Shown piece by piece: positions 60,366 to 64,000 of a stretch of DNA of 64,000 bases. The stretch is from Golubevia sp. BC0850 (lineage: Eukaryota; Basidiomycota; Exobasidiomycetes; Golubeviales; Golubeviaceae), in the NCBI GenBank assembly GCA_012976225.1, contig JAAVVG010000003.1, positions 62,001-126,000 of the forward strand, written 5' to 3'. The translations under genes and the position numbers were made by a program. The notes under the pieces were generated by a model. That model worked only from the letters and a program-made list of their open reading frames with translations. It was not told the DNA's origin and searched no databases. Position 1 is the stretch's first letter, and each line of letters opens with the position of its first letter.

Positions 60366-62505
60366 TCAGCAAGTCCCAAACTGATATCCAGTAGACTTCC
60401 CAGCCTTCGCCCTTTCTCTTCTTTCCCTTCTAGCTTGAGTCCTCTCCGAAGAAGTCATATCTCTCTCCAACTCAAGTCTTCTCTCCTTGTTCGACAATTT
60501 TGCAGATGAGATTGAGGCTTGGACGGTAGTTATAGGACTTGAAGTGATGTTTGGGCTTGTGGCGACTTGAGCATAAGATCTAGGGGTAAAGGTAGGAGTT
60601 CTCGGGTCTAGTCCTCTTGTTGACGCTGGACCTGAAGGGATTGTGATGGTCGTCCCATCTTGCTCTCTGGATGCGTCTTTCCTGGTCTCCACCTTCTCGA
60701 CCTCCGTTTCTTTTCTTTTCCCATATCTCTTCTCTCTTTTTTTCTCCTCGTCGTATCTTTTTCTGTATGCTTTCAAACCGTTCTCCCAACCTAACGGACG
60801 AATTATCCTGCTAACATTGGCAGCAATTTCCAAACTTTGCTTAGCTTTGAGGATTTCTTTGGTAAACTCTTGATGACTGAACTTCGAGATCGAATCCGTA
60901 AGTAAGTGACTTGGATTGAATGGATCTTGAACTCTGATTAAACAAGGTGTTGATGATGCCTGGAACTGAGGATCCAAATTTAAGCTGATAGTTCTAGGTG
61001 AACTAAAGTGCTTGAAGAAAGAGTGAACAGCTTCTCCGAGAATCTCGTCCGACTTCCACCTAGGAGTAGAATTCTCGATTTGAGTCCATTTAGAGAACTC
61101 TGAGAGATCAGAAGTGAAGTTCAGGTCGAGGTTGGAGGATTGAGAAGTAGAGGCTCTGAAGGAATCGTTTTGAATATTTGGAAGATGTTTCCACTGTTGC
61201 AGAGACCATATGACCATTAGACTCAGTAGATAGCTGTCAAAGGCTCCTAACCCTCTAGCTTCAGCCCAGGTCTTGATGAAATAGAGAAGAGGCTTCACGA
61301 GAGAAGGTCTAATGAAACAGTTCGTATTAATCAGTTTGGAGCTTCTCAGAGCTTCTTCATCGTTGATTCTAAGAGCCACTGTGACTCCGGAGTCGTTGTC
61401 CACGAAGGAGACTGGGTAGAGGGAAGCGAAGTTGACATCCTCAGTCACAAGATGCGATGTGTGAAAGCATGGTCGCATGGACAACTCACCAATCTTTTGC
61501 CTCTCCGATGATTCAACCCTCGAGAAGGAATCAGTCTTCAATCTCAACAAATCTTTGATGACTTCGATCTTGGGTCTAGAGGGCGCTTCATTCCCGAACG
61601 ATTGGAGTTTGAGAACCAAGTCTAAGGAAGAATTAGAATTGCACGTATCATTCGAGCTTGAACCTATCTTGATAACCTCGACTGAACAGTTAGACATCCC
61701 TTTTAGCAAGAGTGCCGTCAACCTAGTCTGTAGAGAAGTAACAAGGTGAACTTCCAGAGCAGTTGGGCGAGTTGACTTTTAAGCGGGTGGGAGAAGGTAG
61801 GGTGGGTCGGGAGTCTATCTTAGAGGGTAATTACAACAACGTAGATTTATGATCTCACGATCATTCTTTAAAAGTGCCGTCAATGCAGTCGATGAGGCAA
61901 TAGGTCTCTTGCCACCCAATCCTCTGCCACTCCTCTCAACAGCAGTCCTCCTCTGAACTCCCATGCCCAGTCCTCCTCTCCAAATATCAAGCAATGTATC
62001 TGGTACTCACTTCCCAAAGCTCTCTAAGTTGCCTGCCGAATTTCACTTTGGACTGTGATTGATTCTTCCCCGGGCCATTACCGATTAACTTTTCAAAGAA
62101 GACAGTCATCTCGTCATACTTCTTATCCATAGCAGACCATTCCTCGTAAGTTGGATTTGTTGAATTTCTGCCATTTTTCTTGTAGAGAAGCGAGGGAAGA
62201 GTAGGTGGTTGAAGAGAGCTGACCAGCGGAGGAGTGGTAGCGGGAGAAGGAGGCATTGAAGGCTGATTCCTTGGATAAATGAAGGCTTCATCTTCACTCG
62301 AAGAAGAGGATGAAGAAGATGAGGAAGGTGGGAAACTACGACTTTGAGCTAGAACTTGTTTGAAATCGATTTGAGAGAGTAATTCCAAATTGGAAGTTTG
62401 AGGCAGATCCTCATTCTGCTGCTTATCTTGGATTGACTCATCCCTAATCTCCTGTTGAATCTCATTCGGTTGTTCATCTTGAATCTTGGTCGTTGCTTGA
62501 CCCAT
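60366..62505 (-). CDS. Trf4/Cid1-type nucleotidyltransferase-like protein, probably catalytically inactive
   Basis: Two exons (62505-62011 and 61727-60366) join in phase to 618 residues. The N-terminus is disordered with a Ser run and an acidic patch. The Pol-beta-like region has EVIKIGSSS then SSLDLVLKL, where active enzymes have GS...D-x-D. The next strand is SGVTVALRIND, where the third Asp is expected. The central domain is well kept (LVKPLLYFIKTWAEARGLG, DSYLLSLMVIWSLQQWKHLP), as is the PAP-associated part (VQDPFNPSHLLTDSIS). A Lys/Arg/Glu-rich tail ends GYQFGTC. Family members add A or U to RNA 3' ends. Two of three metal-binding Asp appear to be Ser and Ala. The ATG at 62505 is chosen because upstream frame sequence to 62751 looks non-coding. 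Confidence 0.8.
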
Positions 62506-63225
62506 TTGATGCCCTCTCTTTAACCCAGACCTAAGACTCAGATTAGCGAAAGATTGATGAGGTGATGAACAAGAGAGATTCCATTCGCAGTTCCAATTTT
62601 GCTCCTTGAAGGTCCTTCCCCTTATTCTATTGTCTGCGCACCTACCACTTGCAATGTGTATACTGCCATCTCTTGTCTTTCCTGTATTTACAGGACATGT
62701 GATACATAGTCTGAAAATCCAATCGAAAGACTCAGGATTCAAAAAAGCCATCGAGAATAATTGTGACGATGTGTTCGTTCCAACCTATAGAGAAGAAAGA
62801 GGCTTCACGAGTGGCGTTTTCTTATTCTTCTTCCTCCCGCCATTCAAGTCTATCCAAGTCTCGAATCATCTAGACCACCTCTCAAAGATATCAATGACCA
62901 GTCTCAGATGGAGGGAAAGCCGCTCGCGAGCTTGACAACATTGTGCAATGGAGAGAAAGTTGGAGATCAAGGAGACGTGAGAATCACGACGCCTCAATCC
63001 GATAACCTACGCCTGAATTTGAGAGAATTGAAGGGTCATCGAAGTGCCTGTCATTCGCAAGGATGGGCAGGGACGAGAAGAGTAGTGAGGCAGTATTCAG
63101 GAAGGGACCAAACGAGAGGACGCAGCGACCTAACTTCCAAAGTATCGGAGCTACTTCCCTGCCTTGACAGACATTTAGCCTTTCAGAAAAGAGAGCAAAT
63201 AATAGAAGGAAGGCTCATCATTTAC
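62506..63225. other. Unresolved region with a weak plus-strand frame
   Basis: Upstream of the nucleotidyltransferase-like gene. A 106-codon plus-strand frame (62908-63228), starting MEGKPLASLTTLCNGE, is Arg- and Gly-rich and matches no family I know. It might belong with the coding-like stretch that follows. Confidence 0.3.
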
Positions 63226-63598
63226 TAGATGGACTGTGAATGCGAAGGAAATAGATGTGGGTGGATTCGCTAGTCAACTCAAGTTCAACGTCCTATTACT
63301 GACGGCTTGCGGGATCAAAGTGGAGCTTCACCCATGGCTTGATAACTAGACTGGTAAGCAGATCATCTCTTTCAATCCAAAAGAGGAGGTTCTTTCAAGG
63401 ACCGCAGTTACAGAAAGCAAAATAACGGAGAAGGCAGTTCTGGAATCGACGATGGAGAGAAGAAAGAGGACTCGACTTATGTCAGAGGCAGCATTTCGAA
63501 TTCTGGCACCTCAGAAGAATCCAAAGGAACAGATGAAGGAGGCTTTGAAGGAAGGGAAGGATTGCAAGGGGGTCGAGAAGACGGGGCGAGTGAGGTAG
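63226..63598 (+). pseudogene. Coding-like stretch of unknown family with an in-frame stop
   Basis: One frame reads RWTVNAKEIDVGGFASQL, then NVLLLTACGIKVELHPWLDN, a TAG near 63348, then TGKQIISFNPKEEV and a helical Lys/Glu-rich part with RRKRTRLMSEAAFRIL, ending at a stop near 63598. The composition is that of a protein, but there is no start codon and the TAG has no intron around it. It is either a gene remnant or internal exons of an unseen gene. Confidence 0.3.
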
Positions 63599-64000
63599 TC
63601 TGTGAGTAGAATCACTGACTTACTGAATGTAGTACATACTGGTCCACGTTATCTGGAGTGAAACAAATCTCGAAATGAAATGAAATCAAGTGTGCCTGAT
63701 CGGCGAGTGGTGATGAGATGAAACCTGTCACAGCATTCAACAACAAGTTTTCGAACAATCAAAAATCGTCGCACATGTCGCGAGTTGGACGTTGGACTGA
63801 GACAAAGGACCCTAGGCTTGATGAATGCTTTGCCTGGGGTTACCATAGAAAGATCTTTTGACTTGAATTGTTCATTTCTCTTGGTTTTTGTCCATTGTCC
63901 CATCTTTGCAAACCACTGTTTCTGTGAGTTGCCCCTCGTCGATCTACCGGTATTGGGTTCATCTGTGCTATTTCTAATCCACTGACGGTTTCTTCTTTCC
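63599..64000. other. Right end of window, nothing supported
   Basis: Short unsupported frames on both strands. No motif recognised. Confidence 0.4.

Overview
The window is nuclear DNA of a basidiomycete fungus. Genes are dense and lie on both strands. Most introns are short (about 50-110 bp) with GTGAGT or GTAAGT donors and pyrimidine-tract AG acceptors, and UTRs are rich in CT or GA. Several proteins carry long Ser/Asn/Gln-rich disordered stretches. Base composition is near balanced, so I cannot place it below subphylum. I see no rRNA, tRNA or CRISPR array, and no intact transposon.

Layout. 0-14 kb: the tail of an unknown gene, a diacylglycerol-lipase-like protein (858-6123), a patch of two unrelated gene fragments (6.8-7.8 kb), and a large conserved unknown protein on the minus strand (8535-13087). 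14-24 kb: a CS-domain/membrane-tail protein, the ESCRT ATPase VPS4, a decayed F-box/zinc-knuckle gene and a small unknown gene. 24-31.4 kb: a divergent cytochrome P450 and UDP-glycosyltransferase, followed by a HxxxD acyltransferase. This set resembles a small glycolipid or secondary-metabolite cluster. 31.6-44 kb: PRMT5, an acetate transporter (GPR1/FUN34/YaaH) with a nearly identical partial copy 1.8 kb downstream, a secreted orphan, a secreted type-B carboxylesterase and the HSP70 exchange factor FES1. 44-54 kb: a 1627-residue unknown protein, a charged His/Ser-rich protein and the N-acetyltransferase NAA50. 54-64 kb: coding-like remnants, a third F-box copy, the nuclear proteasome tether STS1/Cut8, and a Trf4/Cid1-type nucleotidyltransferase that seems to lack two catalytic aspartates.

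Three things stand out. First, gene structures are extreme: NAA50 is best explained by a 1-nucleotide exon, the VPS4 start codon is split by an intron, and 16-, 17- and 22-nt exons occur in the P450, the acetate transporter and VPS4. Second, an F-box family with a C-terminal zinc knuckle is present as three decayed copies. One of them abuts a duplicated tail of the 1627-residue gene. Third, the P450/UGT/acyltransferase trio is a candidate biosynthetic unit. Exon joins were made by eye from frame, splice consensus and family conservation, and boundaries may be off by a base or two.
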